Assembly: GCA_015956445.1 (NCBI GenBank)
Contig: WIUZ02000001.1
Coordinates: 558,001-622,000 of the forward strand
Direction of reading: 5' to 3'
DNA length: 64,000 bases
Origin: Thelephora terrestris
Lineage: Eukaryota; Basidiomycota; Agaricomycetes; Thelephorales; Thelephoraceae
In this document: positions 19,690-31,979 of the stretch, in pieces
Layout of the letters: every line of letters starts with the position of its first letter
Numbering within the stretch: the first letter of the stretch is position 1
The notes under the pieces: generated by a model
Database searches by the model: none
Told to the model about the DNA's origin: nothing
The model's input: the letters and a program-made list of their open reading frames with translations, nothing else
Program-made: the position numbers and the translations under genes

Positions 19690-22600
19690 GGGATCATCAA
19701 CGCTTGCATCACTTGGAGCCACATCGCTTTCACATTTCTACCTCCGCACTCGTGTTTGTGGTGGTGCAAGATCTTTCCTACCATCTGGAGGTCCAGTTGC
19801 ACCAATTTCTGCCAAGGACACTCGCCCAAAACGGAGGGGGTCAGATGAGGACGTTTGGGAATACCCAGATGTAAAGATCATAGGTATTCCTCTCGACCTA
19901 TCTTGTATTCTATTCTAAACCCTGTCACACAGAACTCAGTAAGAAGACCTGGAAGTCTGCCATATATGACCACTACAACATTTCGCTCGAACGGTGTCAT
20001 GAAACACGAACACTTACCTTTCGGTTTACGTGCTGATTTGATCCAATCGGGCACCAATCGTTGACTTGCGGTAGGCTCAGCACCTCCCAAGGAACATCAA
20101 ACTTGGAACGTTCCCGTAGGAAGTGCATGCAACAACGTGGAGCCAATGAAAATCCCATTCCTGATGTTCCTCAACCACCACCCCTCACATACTCTCAGCC
20201 AAAGCATCACGCACTGATTGCCGCTCGGTGCGCAAGTAGCAAACGTTCATTCAACTCTGTTGCCGACCCATATTACATCCAAGAGGTGGAGATGTTATGT
20301 CCGGGAACCAAGATACCATCTCCAGCAACGGTTTCTCGAGACATCAACATGATGTACAAGTTTGGTGCAGAAGTTGTACACAAGTACTTTTCGGTTAGTG
20401 CTTTCTTGTCATGTGTGATAAAGCCTGTGCTCAATCCCCACAGAGACACAATGGTGCTGTCTACCTTGTGATGGATGGGTGGACATCACCGATCTTAGCA
20501 TGCTACCTTGGAATTGTGGCAATTTGGTTTCATGCTGGAAAAATTCACTGCTGCATTTTGGAGTTTGCCAGGTATGAGGCTCCATTTTCTCAACCTGCTT
20601 ATATGGTAATGGTATCTTGTTTAGAGTGAAAGAACGGCATACCGGTGAACATCTTGCAAGTCTTGTTGCTGATTGTGTCCAACGGTTCGGGTTGGAGGAT
20701 AAGGTAAGAAAGGCATCTACAGTCCATCAACCAGAACTGATGTGTTTCTGGCAGTTGCATGTTGTCTGCATGGACAACGCTGGGAACTGCAATACCATGG
20801 TTGAACACCTATCTAGGTTAATCCCTGGTTTTGGTGGTGCCAGGTCTTGTACCCGGTGTTTTTCTCATACCATCAATTTGGTTGCTAAGGTTGCCATTGC
20901 CTTATCATTCCTCGTCAATATCAGCTGATCCAAGAACGCATAGGCTTTTCTCTCGTTTTTTTATCGGCAGCGCTCAAAACCCAAGACCAATGAACCTGAA
21001 AAACCAGCAAGACGTGGTGGCCGAGCAAAGCAACCTGCACCAGAAGGAAATGACCCAGACCTCATTGCAGCACCTGAACCGACTTGCGTAGAACTTGAAA
21101 TGTGTGAAGCACTGGAATACGAAGATCCAGATGACCTTGAGCCAGTAGATGCAGATAAGACCGCCCACAATAAACAAGCTGTCACAACTGTACGAACTGA
21201 GGCGGTATCAATCGCCAAGACCAAATTCTACCTGGAGCTTGATATGGATGAGGCACACACTGCAGTTGGGTTATTTCCAAAGGTTTTTTCAGCCTCGAGT
21301 CCAGGGGATCTTTGTTGACTCACAGTTGGAACAGGTTGTGGGTTTGGCTTGAAAACTCAATGAGTCACAACCCGTTCAGCTCGAATTTAAACAACTTGTC
21401 AACTCGAACAATACCCAGCGCCGCACACTCACTCGTCGGGTTCCAACAAGATGGAACACTGACTTCGCTGCCCTCAAGTCACATGTCATGTTCAAGAAAG
21501 AGGTCCTTCAACTAATCGCAGCCAATCCAACACTAAAAAAGTTCATGTTGGCCGACAAGCAGTGGGTCCTTGCCAAACACCTAGCTGACGTGCTTGTGGT
21601 ACGTTCTATCACCCATTGCTTCGAAGCACGATCAAAACCTACCCTCACTCTAGGTCTTCGATGATATCACAACCCTCTTTTCATCTGCAAATGTGCCACT
21701 CGTTCATGAGGTGGTGCCAATGCTCATCCTCCTTGAAGAACGGTTGGAAAATATTCGTGATTCATTGGACTTGCCAAAGGTTATTCGCATTGCAGCGACA
21801 GCAAGCCTCCTTGTGGTTGAGAAGTACTCGAAGCTCTCTGAACTATCCGAGGTATACCGCATTGCTATGGGTGTGTATTCCGTCGCTTCAATATATTTAC
21901 TCTAATTTACTCTAATCTTGCACAACAGTGATGTGCCCTGACAAAAAGCTCACATGGTTCAATGAAGAGGAGGCAACAGTGGCAGAAAAACTTGTCCGGC
22001 AGCGGTGGGTGGATACTTATGAGAAATTTTCACTTGCAGAGGCGTTGTTGCAGGCTAATGGTTCTCCTGTAAAGGTATGCTATATTTACCATAATTAATC
22101 ATACAGTTCTGAGCCAGAACCCAGATGCATTCAAAGTGGCTTTTGAACGGACGGCACCGGACCCAACGGTCACCACATCAGGAAAACCGGGGTCAATATA
22201 TATGCGCTTATAATCGCCAGAAGCAGGAGACGATCTTGCAGTCACATACACGCGTGCATCCAAATTGGATGCGCTTGTAGCCCCTAATGGTGGCTTGGGA
22301 GCGCATCCACGAAATCCTCAGCCAGGGAGCCAAAAAAAAAAAAAATTCCGCTGGGGCCACCCATACTGATCCATAGCCTGTCACCCATTTGGCCACTTCA
22401 TTCAGTTCAAGAATTGTTTTACTTGTATTCCAACCAAACCAAACAATTATGGACACAAAATATTGTATATACACTGGCGGACCAAGTTGCAAACCCACCT
22501 TGGGGACCCAACCGAACCTCTCACAGACCGGCCATCAGAAAAGGTGGCACAAAGTTATTGCAGTTATTTGAGGTTATCCGAAGTTATTTGAGGTTATTCC

Positions 22601-23897
22601 TTACCTAGTTTTTTGACCTACATCAAACAATCACGAAATAACCGAGGAAAAGGTGAATAAGGTGAAATAATCAACAAATAATGTCACTGCCACCTATTCT
22701 GATGCGCTCCCATGGTCCAAATTGAACCCTGAGTGACGTCATCCAAGCGCGCCTCCACCGGATCAAATGAGTTCGATAAAAACAGAGGGGAAGGAGGGGG
22801 AAGGCCAGGGTGCTTATCAGTGATGAAACCGCTCCACATACTCCTCCTCGGCTGTACCCAGATGGGTTTAGATCAGGGTGTGGGTAACCGACACGAGAAT
22901 AAACAGGGAATAAATGTGCCGAGTCTAGGGATGAGCGAACGATGATGGTGGAAGTTTGAGGGAAAGGGAAGTAACGCGCTCCGATTGCAAGAGGGGTCCT
23001 TATAAAGCTTCTATAAATCTTCCATAAATAAACATAAATATTGGAGGTCTGTGGGTTGCTGACTGAGATACGGAATGGGAGGCCTGCGCGAGTCGGCACT
23101 GGCTTCCACAGCGAGAGGACTGGTGACATAGCGAAAGTTTGACATTGATATTACCTCGCGACCGTTGCGCGCGGTGGCGCCAGTGACTGGCGATCAGAGA
23201 ATCATAACAGGCCTACCCTCTGAGACCCGGGGTAATTCAGAGGGTGGATTCCCGTCCAAGCCAGCCTTCTGGTTTAGAGGCGTGTATAAATGTTGGGACG
23301 AGTGTACAAGTGCACAAATACATTTTTCAGGCTGATAAAAGCGCTCACAGGTGTGAGCCTAGGCGTACAAGCGCATACAATCGCCACAAGCGCATCCATG
23401 ATGACACCTGTTTTCCTGATGCAGGATATGTTTACGACTCTGTCGACGCTTACCTTATGGAACCGCCAATCTCCACACATGAGATCAACAATGCTGGAGG
23501 GGTTCTGCAGTATTGGGAGAACCTCAGAGCAACCCGTCCACACCTTGTTAATATGGCACTGGACTTTCTGACAGCCCCTGGTAAGTTAAGCGTCTGACAC
23601 CTCACCACCAGCCCATAACTAACTTGACTAGCATCATCGGTTGACGCTGAACGCGCATTCTCAGGAGGTCGCCTTCAAGTGAACCACCTCCAACACGGAA
23701 CATCATCCCAGACTTTCAAAGCGCAAATGGCCGTCGGCTCTTGGGTTGGGACCGATATCTTCCCAACATTGGAACCATTTGCAAAGATCATCGAGAAGGA
23801 GTCTAGCCGGTCACAGAAAGGCAAGGGAAAGGCGGTGATTAGTGATTCTGATGACGACACCGATTTCGAGTGGAAGGGGGAGGACGGCTATGAGTAG
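19690..23897 (+). CDS. hAT-superfamily transposase, multi-exon, with an insertion near its 3' end
   Basis: The order of hAT blocks is clear across short introns. A BED-finger-like N-terminus comes first (KKTWKSAIYDHYNISLERC, then STSQGTSNLERSRRKC). Then AARCASSKRSFNSVADPYY and LCPGTKIPSPATVSRDIN follow. The RNase H-like core has YLVMDGWTSPI (first catalytic Asp region), LHVVCMDNAGNC (second Asp region), RCFSHTINLVAK and RVPTRWNTDF. CPDKKLTWF follows, and a C-terminal dimerisation region gives YLMEPPISTHEINNAGGV, TRPHLVNMALDFLTAP and SSVDAERAFSGGRLQ. It would catalyse cut-and-paste transposition. The exons look open. A foreign stretch of about 1.2 kb (22208-23390) separates the core from the dimerisation exon, so the copy is probably inactive. 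Terminal repeats were not located. Confidence 0.75.
22208..23390. mobile_element. Unclassified insertion within the hAT gene
   Basis: The hAT coding match stops near GGGTCAATATATATGCG and resumes at GATATGTTTACGACTCTG. Between them are inverted subterminal words (GGATGCGCTTGTAG near 22265 and CCACAAGCGCATCC near 23392), an A13 run at 22336, repeats of GTTATTTGAGGTTAT near 22565 and AT-rich TATA-like sequence near 23000-23030. No coding domain is recognised. A DNA element with subterminal repeats is the most likely identity; the exact ends are uncertain. Confidence 0.4.
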
Positions 23898-24099
23898 AGG
23901 TGTTTCGCATATCACTTCGTCTCTGTGATTCAGATGTTTGAATCGAAGCAATACCGTCTGTGCACAAGAGCCAAATTGGTCATATAAAGATTGCTGTTCG
24001 CACACGTCGCATGAGTGCCAGGTGTAGGGGAATAGAACGGTGTTCGTGCTTACGTATTTTGTGATCAGGGTGTTGTCAGATATCTTCGGAGTGCAACTC

Positions 24100-26218
24100 A
24101 AGACCATGATCAATTGGTCGCCAGAAAGACGCTAGAGCACAGTTCGTGAGCCGCGATGAAGCCCAATTGACAGGATGCTGGCACAAACCTTCAACAGGGT
24201 AGTCATCGGTGGAAGGTAAATTGGGAATGTACAGCGCGTCATGGTCGAGCAGCCAGAGACTTATCAATCCATGAACCCGTCACGTTCGGATACGAGGCCC
24301 CTGTGAGGTTGATGAGTATGGTAATACACGCCGAAACGTATGAGCTGACTCACCGAGGTCATGAATTGCGTATCCGCCCTGAACAGGATTGGCGAGTTGA
24401 TATGCCAATAAAGGATCCAAGAGATATTTTCCAATGGCTGGGTTGGTATACAAGAGGGCCGGCCACGCTGAGTAAATGATGTCAACCGCGTTCGTGAACT
24501 TTGCGGAAATCCATCAGCCGTGTGATGAAAAAGAAAACGGTGAATACACCGTACCCCATCTACCGCGGGGTCAGCTAGTGGTCTGAGGATCAACAGAGGG
24601 GAACCGAGTACCGTTCAAAAAGCCATGATGTCGGTCTGGACGTAGGTAGTGCCGTCCCATCCAGAGGTCAACTCGATGTTTCCAAACATCTGACGGACGG
24701 ACAAAACGAGCATGTTCGCGTAGTCGTTGACTTGCGGTGTGATATCCAACGCATCTGTAAAGAGCTTACTGTCAAAATCTGTCGCGCACGCCAAAGCGTT
24801 TGTGTAATCGTTGAGGAACGCAGTGATCTATGGGGGGAGGGGGTCATATTCGTGCCGATCGCATACAGCGTATACACCGGACATACCATGTCAGAGATGC
24901 TGTTGAAGCGAGTGAGATAGTAAGGGCCACGCAAGTTGTTGACGTTCGAGAGGTTCGGGAATTGAACGAGAGGGTCTCTGATATATCCGACGGTGTACAC
25001 GATCGGGGGAGTCTTTGTGGAGAGAACGGTCCAAAGGTTATGGGCGAATGCGACAGTCGGCCAATTGTTCTGGATTACCCGAGATTGTGGATCCACCGAG
25101 TTGTTTAGAGCGCCGGTCGTTTGGAATGCGGGCTTAACGACACCAGCCGCGCCAACTTGGCACGTCAATCTGGGGACCTAGAACGCGTTGACAAAGGCTG
25201 ACAGGATTCTAGTGCACTAGAAGGTAACGCACCTGCTCCGTGGAGTAAACGATTCTGCCGTATCTCAACCTGCCGTTCACTTGGCCAAATTGGGTCTGGT
25301 TCTGAAGCGAAAACTGATGGGTGACGACGTCTCCCACCGTGGTATTACATTGGTTGGACAAATTGGTCAGGTTGGGCGAGCCATTCTCCGTCAATGTCTG
25401 TGAAGAGCTCCAGGCTAAGATGAGAGAGAGGAATCGACTGGTTCACTAGATCGGTCGGCTGGGCCCTCGTCAGAACATGATAACCTGGCACGGATTTGGC
25501 TGACTGATGGGGCACACAAACCTCGATCAGGCTCAGAAAGGCGGCGGTCGAGTCCACGCTCCCACAAGTCGTAGGAATGACTGTCTTCGTCGAAGTGAAC
25601 CTGCTTGGAACGGAACATGAAAGAAAGGTTGCTCAATCACTTCAATTCCCAAGAGCGGAGAGGTACATACAACCGTTTATTTTTGGACCGCCAGGGTGTA
25701 GTTCTGGCGGTCTCCCATCCAATCGAATAGTTGGCCGTCGACCCTGAAAAACGCGTCCATGTAAGTTTCTAACCGCATGCGCCGACCAGTCAGCGTCTGG
25801 GGTCTGCTGAAGGAGTTCAACTGAACGACTCACCGAGGATTCCAACTCCGCGAAGTTCGCGGAACGTGGTCTCGTACTGCGTGGTGCATCGGAGTTTTCC
25901 GGTGTGGCTTGTGGACCGATCAAACTGCTCCGAGGGGACTGGGACCGGGAAGTAGAACACTGTTTGATCGGTATAAGCATGGTTTCTTCTCGCAGGCAAC
26001 CCACACGGTTCACGGCGATCTATCACTCGACTTCAACTCCGGCACAGCCTCCTTCCGGCGCGTGGTGAAGAAAGTTTATCCCGTTTTGGAATTACCTGGT
26101 CACTCGGTTCTCATAACTCCCGCCAGAAGTTGACAAGGGTTCCATCTCTAAATTGCTTTCGCCCACGACACGCCCAAGAGCACGACGCCCAGGAGAACTC
26201 CCCGCGCCCCTCTCATGG
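24100..26218 (-). pseudogene. Glutaminase A-like (GtaA; DUF4965/DUF1793 family) gene, degraded
   Basis: The first exon at 26218 reads MRGARGVLLGVVLLGVSWAKA, a good signal peptide. Downstream on the minus strand come FFRVDGQLFDWMGDRQNY (about 25750-25690), STKTVIPTTCGSVDST, LELFTDIDGEWLA (about 25400), FSLQNQTQFGQVNGRLRYG (about 25290), HNLWTVLSTKTPPIVYTVG and NLRGPYYLTRFNSISDM (about 25050-24890), DIMAF (about 24630), and WPALLYTNPAIGKYLLDP...HDLG with the splice into ASYPNVTGSW (about 24450-24280). This is the order found in secreted fungal glutaminase A-like proteins, which hydrolyse glutamine outside the cell. The N-terminal domain has frame disruptions and the end after SYPNVTGSW has drifted from the family, so I call it a pseudogene. 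Confidence 0.65.
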
Positions 26219-26219
26219 T

Positions 26220-27350
26220 TAACCTGCCCCGTTTCACTCACATATACTTCGCGACCTATTTCCTCTCCGTTCTGACGAGGAATCTGTCCGCGTCTGCGGT
26301 TTGGCCGATAGATCTGTGTTTCCTATCTAGCTCGAATCTCGCCTTGAAAAGTCCCACTATCCTCTCGATCCTTTTCGTTCCCCGACCCATTCGCTGTTTT
26401 GTCCTCGTTCTGAACGCAGCGATCCACTCCCTTTTTACCGCGATGTCGATGTCGACCCCTCTCAACCTCCTAGACGTCGACAACTTCACAATCCCCGTTT
26501 CAGGTCATTGACCAAGCAGCAAATGCTTTTACCTGGAATGGGCTACTCGGAACGATATCAAATCTGGTTCGCTGTCTATGTTTGCTGACGACCAAAAACC
26601 CCTTTATTGAATGCCAGAGCAACATCTATTCAGAAGGGGGTCTTGTTCGGGACGACACGGTACTGAAAGAGGGCAGTTGGTACACATATCGCCGCTCCTC
26701 GTAGAAGTGTTCGACCACTACGAGAAGCACAACCGTACTAAGGCTCACTTCTGTCTCGTCACCACCCAACCCACATCCTCTCTCCGAAGGTCTCCTGACG
26801 ATAGGCGCTTCGAATGACTCATGTCTCAAAGTTCGCCGCGGGCTCTCCAAGCATCCCACGGCGAGAATCAACCGGAGCATTGGATCCCCTGGTCAGCATC
26901 TGAACCTCAATCCACGGGTCCAGAAAGGTGCGGTCCCGCGAGTTCTTACGCCCGATGCCGCATCGTTGACAAGACCGACCACTCCAGACACCCCCGAGTC
27001 TGTTCGCCTGGACGACGCTCTGTTCAAGGGTAGGATCCTTGTCATGCGTGGAAGGTTTTCGTGCTCTGCGCTTCTCCTATTCCCCTGGCCTACTTCGGTT
27101 CTACGTTCGGACTCCTCGGACGCATATTCGCCCTTTGCGGAGCCTCTACTCTTTCTCCGGACAACGGAACCTCCCGGGTCCATTTTCACGAAACCTATAC
27201 AACAGACCATTCGAAGAAGCAAAAAGAACCTGCATGATTTTACTCGTTCCGTGCCAGCCCGCTCTTATCATCCAGCGCATCTTTTAGCCTCCCTCTTGGT
27301 TCGTACGCGCACCGCACCTGTCATTACTTAGGGTCCATTCGTAGCTAAAG
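26220..27350 (+). repeat. Five-fold repeated 1.1-kb segment with decayed coding traces (copy 1)
   Basis: It starts CTGCCCCGTTTCACTCAC and recurs at about 33905-34950, 38875-40030, 51370-52500 and 59125-60185. Plus-strand peptides shared by the copies include SLSMFADDQKP, DDTVLKEGSW and LKLDAASLTRLTIPD, with a splice-like site before SPRALQEFYSEKRPGALG. Frames are broken differently in each copy, so this looks like a gene that decayed after duplication. I do not recognise the family. Confidence 0.4.
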
Positions 27351-27769
27351 AGGAAATGATAACGGTTTCACCGTCTAATAAGCACCCATCTTTGGTGATC
27401 CCAGCACATCGACGTGAATCGAAGGCTCTATCGAACATGTTGAAGATTCTACACGACCTAGAAAATTTTTCTTGCAATTTCATGTGATTCGTCCGCTTCC
27501 CAGACCGTAATGTGATCTTACCAACGCTGAATGAACCCGCACAAGCTACAAGGTGGGTGCCCAGGCCAACGGCACAGCACCACTCGAGACTACTCAAAGT
27601 GTGCTCACGCGGTTTCTCAGGAGGGAAGAAATGATAATTACAAAGCAAGCATCAGGTCTACAGGTCGATTTGCGTCGGCCACAAAGAGTGCGGGTGCGCT
27701 GGGGCGAAGCGAGGGAGAGATTTTTAAATCGAGCAGATACAGTCGACATTACTCCAACCCGATGTATCG

Positions 27770-30571
27770 TCACTGGTACATATCGTACGGTACCTGCGCG
27801 GGCCGGACGACGCTAGGCGGGATGTTCGCAGGACTTTCCCACAGGCCTGGGGGCAGGGTACCTGCAGGAGCTTGTTCGATGTCGTTCGGTATGGTGGTTG
27901 CTTTCCGCCGGTTAAAGAAAGCGATGAGCCCTATCGTGGAATCGGAGCAATCAGTTTTAATGGATGAGCAATCCGGGGTATGGTGTTTACTTTCAATTAT
28001 GATTTGCGGCAGTCTTGTAATCCATTTCCTTTTTCGGGGAGCTTCGGGCCTGCGAACTTCCTCGTTTATGATGTAATCTGGTAGTTGTCCTCCACCATAA
28101 GGTGGCACTTCAAAAATGTTCAGACGACAACCGCAAAATAGATCTAGTGATGGGACGTACCCCCCTGTGCATGAATGACTGGTTTGTTGATCATAGACTC
28201 CAGAAAGTAAAACTGGAGTGGGGATAGCATCTTCAGAACTCCATTTCGGCGATGGACAAGGGAAAATCTGCAGAGTACGTCAACCACCTCCCTTACCCGT
28301 CCTGTTCCGCAAAAAATTCCCTCCAATTGTTCTTCTTCAACCCCAGATTGGAAGGATGCAATTGCCTCGAGCACGTCCCGAGCCACAGTACCTAGCTCTT
28401 TCATCCTTGGAGAGCGGAACACCGGCTCGATAGTGCTCTTGAGCGCCTCGTAATATGTCGTTCTCAGCATGCCTTTTGGGTCGTCCCACATCTTCAACAG
28501 TGTTTGTTCATCCCAGCTATTTTCGCGTATGGTCCTAGCGAGTAGTTCAATGGAAAACAGGTGAAAGTCCAGTTTTGTGATGAGGGTGTCCATTGTAGGT
28601 GTCCTGGCCAAGTTGCAGAGGCTGTAGAAAATGTCTCGTGCCCCACTCTCGGTCGGAGTTGGTACTTCGACCCGATGGAAACCATGAATGTCCGGATACA
28701 TCCTGCTGGTAGTGACCAGGCAGACATTTTCATAGCTACCAAATTCTTCTATCATTGCGTGAATTTCCTCAGCTTCAGGGCCCAGTGGGTCGAGGAGGGA
28801 ATCCACACTGTCAAGCAATAATAGGAGTGGAGACAGGGACTGGAGGTGTGACTTGAATTGTGTTTCATCAGCGTGGGTGGCGCCAGATAGGCGCTGGATG
28901 AAACCTTCCAGCGAGTTCTCGATGACATTGCAGCACATGAAGTAACGGTTTTCACCAAACTTGGCTTTGGTTCGGTCATTTTCCAGGACGTTACGGGCCA
29001 CGAAGGACTTCCCAACACCAGCCGGCCCAAAAATGGCAACCGATGCAACTTGATCTGTCAGGTCCAGTATTTCGTTCGTGATTCGTGAGAGCCAGTCAGA
29101 TGATGCCGGTGGAAGGATTGGGACTGCCGGTGGAAGGACTGCCGGTGGAAGGACTGCCGGTGGAAGGACTGGGACGAGAACTCGGACATTGTTGCGGCTG
29201 ATGAGGATTTTCCGATGAGCGGCTGGCTGCCAGCAAGAGGAACACTGACCAGTCATGCAAGATCTCTAATACCTCCGATATTTTCGGGCGATTTACATCA
29301 TCGTCATCCCAGCATCTCTCTACCAGCGCCCACAGCTTGGCAGTGAGATCCACATGCGTTGGCCGCTCCGGCCGCTTCCCCCTTTCCAGAGCCGACCGTG
29401 CCACAGAATCAGGTTCAGGGAAGAATGGAACTTGACCGGTAAAAGCCTATGATAGGGTGGGGAGTAGGTTTACCAACTGTCTGGTCAGGGCTAGAATGTG
29501 CGAACTACCTCGATCGTGACCATTGCAAAGGAGAAAATATCACCCTCCCTCCAATACTGCCAATTGAGATAGGGATCAGCCCATCGCATACAGCAACGGA
29601 GCATGGTTGGTGATAGCGGTTTAAACGCTTGGGCTAAGCCATATTCAGTGATGCACGGGCGACCAGAGTCATTGACGATGATGTTGGGCTGTCTGGGTAT
29701 CAGCATCATTGCAGTATGGGCCTCATGTGATTGCGCACCCCACCAAGATCTCCATGAGCTACATCATGGGAATGGAGGTAATTGAGGCCATCAGCAATTC
29801 CAATCAACTTTTAATGGTGTGAGCAAAACCCGAGACATGAGAAGGGAGACACTCACAAGATCAAGCCGGTTTGCATCTGGGTGATTGTTGATATATTCAT
29901 TTAGTTCTACGCCAGGTGCCCGGGCCGAAACAAAATGGATAGGTTCATCGGTGATGCCAAGGAAAGGGATAATGTTCGGGTGCGTCAAACGTTTCCACTT
30001 GACAATCTGACCAAATCTAAACTGTCGATCGAGTCAATGGGGAAAGCGGTAGAGGCAAGAGCACTGATCAAGTACCATCTCGACATACCACCATTTGGAT
30101 GAGAAGGAGGGGTTGAGTTTCTTGGCACAAACCTTCGAACGATTTATTGACCCTTCGGAGATGATATCATAAGGCCCCATAGAGGTTGGACCGGCAATGG
30201 GAACAAAGGAGGAAACATCGAGGATATACGATCGCGGTAACCTCTTCACGTTGTAGCATACCGCTTGGAGCACATCCAGGCATTTTCGATATGCAGGATC
30301 AACGGGATCGAGAGTATCGAGGGCCTGTGCATGTTCAGTATAGAGGGCGTACAGTAAAACGTGCACAAACGTTGTCCAGATACTCGATGAGCCACGCTGC
30401 GTCCTCGTTCCGAAGGCTTTTGAAAACGTCCGAACCTTGGAAGATTTCCCTGGAGAGGAGGCTGACGAGTTGATCAGGGAAGTTGAGTGAAGACCTTTCG
30501 AGGCGGTCTAGCTCTTGTAGAACTCCGCGGGATGGTTTGTAAACCGGTCGCTGAGCGTTGGGGGAGGACAT
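27770..30571 (-). CDS. Kinase/NB-ARC (NLR-like STAND) protein, copy 1
   Basis: The start at 30571 gives MSSPNAQRPVYKPSRGVLQE and a helical N-terminal domain. Exons joined by introns of about 45-60 bp then encode a kinase-like domain: VCAKKL (ATP-binding Lys), LTHPNIIPFLGI, YLHSHDVAHGDLGG, QPNIIVNDSGRPCITEYGLA, GDIFSFAMVTIEV, AFTGQVPF and ALVERCWDDDDVNRP. An intron at about 29188-29239 restores the phase into a PPAVL-repeat linker and an NB-ARC domain: GPAGVGKSFVARNVL (P-loop), LLLLLDSVDSLLDP (Walker B), CLVTTSR, and HLFSIELLA in the GLPL position. A Pro/Glu-rich tail ends at 27770. There is no LRR, WD40, TPR or ankyrin domain. HRD is HGD, the catalytic-loop Lys is Gly and DFG is EYG, so kinase activity is doubtful. 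The likely role is a fungal NLR-type sensor or self/non-self factor (inference). All exons look open. Confidence 0.75.
29100..29175 (-). repeat. 15-bp coding minisatellite in the kinase-NB-ARC linker of copy 1
   Basis: GGACTGCCGGTGGAA and variants are repeated four to five times; read on the minus strand they encode PPAVL repeats just upstream of the P-loop. Copies 2 and 3 have only one LPPA unit in this place. This is an in-frame length difference between paralogs. Confidence 0.7.
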
Positions 30572-30979
30572 GTAGAACGGGTCTTACTAGCAAGGTGGAA
30601 GCGGGTGAGCTGTCCCTGGGGACACTGGCGGTTTTATGTAGCCATCCCTGAGCAACGTGCAAGCCACGCAGTTGCGGCGCCTCGATTCGGGATTGAGAGA
30701 GGAGCCATGCAGAGGGTCTAGATCCAAGAGCCGTTGACCACGATGCCTACTAGGGCTGTCGCTGAGGACTGGTGGCTTATTCCGGGACTTCGGGATAAAA
30801 TAGGCGGCGTCTATGTTGGCTTCACACAAGAGTCAAGACGGGGAACAATCGAATTCCACTCCCCGCGAATTTTCCAATGATGTTCCCGACCACTCTTCCA
30901 CGTTTCCAGAACTTCGCCTCACTTTGAATGCCATTCCGCTTGCCCGCACGAAAATGATCATGACTTTGCTCCTCCTCCA

Positions 30980-31800
30980 TTGAATTCGCCGTTCGGTACA
31001 CCAGTACAAATGTCGAGTGGCTACCGGCTATGTTTGCCTTTTGTCAACGCGCACTCATCCGGGCCATTTTTCGCCATCGGGCAAGATCAAACTGCAATAT
31101 CTTCTCAAGCGGGTGCGCCATGCCTCTACCCTGTCCCCGTTCGTCATTTGGGGGCCCTTTAAGTACCCATATCTGTGCATTATTCGCTTGACTGTCCGAT
31201 ATTGATATACTCTATCTCGTAGGGTGCGTTCTGGTAGCGGATGTTCAAACGGGCTGCTCCGTCCCAGACTTCTTGAAACGGAGAATAGTGGCTGTTTGAT
31301 CGACCCACGAGCCACACCGCCATCGGCGAGACCGCGTTCCACATTCGCGGAGTCCGAACCGACTCCCGTCAGCACAGCGATCCTCAAAGATCATTTGCGC
31401 GAAGAGTTGACGAATGGTGCAACGTTCAAGCGGGTTAGATGTGGGGGTACGATTCGCGGTGAACTTGTTCGGTGTTTGTGAGCAGTCGAGTCGTTCAGGA
31501 AGCCTCCATCCATGCAAATGAGGTCGCTTGGTGTCGCGGGGAGGCTGAGCTCTGCCGGAGGTGTTTTTAAGCCGGAAAATGGGCAAAGTTGGAAGATTTT
31601 CCACAATTCGACTCACAACGTCTCCCGCGTGTATCGCTCGATTTTTTGGGCCCAAATCAAACATTAATGTGTTGGAATATGGTTCGCCGTGAAGCGCAAA
31701 CCTTGGTTGGCCATGGGGAGGAAGTAAGAACTGGGCGTGATCATCAATGTCATCACATGGAGTCGCCGCGTTGGCCCCGCGCGTCGGAGTTAAACGGGAA
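30980..31800. repeat. Repeated block with TCGCGGAGTCCGAACCGAC (copy 1)
   Basis: It matches about 48520-49370, 56200-57110 and 60295-60830, and in inverted orientation 37860-38345. A related piece lies at 25830-25990 inside the glutaminase A remnant. The peptide VLTGVGSDSANVERGLADG is seen on the minus strand of most copies. No domain is recognised. It may be a 5' or promoter-plus-exon piece of the secreted-enzyme genes. Confidence 0.4.
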
Positions 31801-31979
31801 GAGTAGGGGAATGAGAGGTCACATAGTGCTCATAATGAGGAAGAACTGCACAAAAGAACGAGCGAGATGGTGGCATGCGGTTTCGTTGGTTTGCGAGAAC
31901 TGACAACCGAAATACGGCACATATTTTTCCCGGAATGTCGGGGCCGTAACGTGTCGTCAGTTCCTTCCTGAGGAAAGTC

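Noticed and set aside
22671-23129. 152-codon minus-strand ORF as a gene
   Set aside because: It lies in the stretch inserted in the hAT gene, has no domain, and overlaps AT-rich promoter-like sequence.
22682-23209. A possible LTR (TGTCACTG...ATAACA)
   Set aside because: No matching flanking duplication or second copy is visible in the window.
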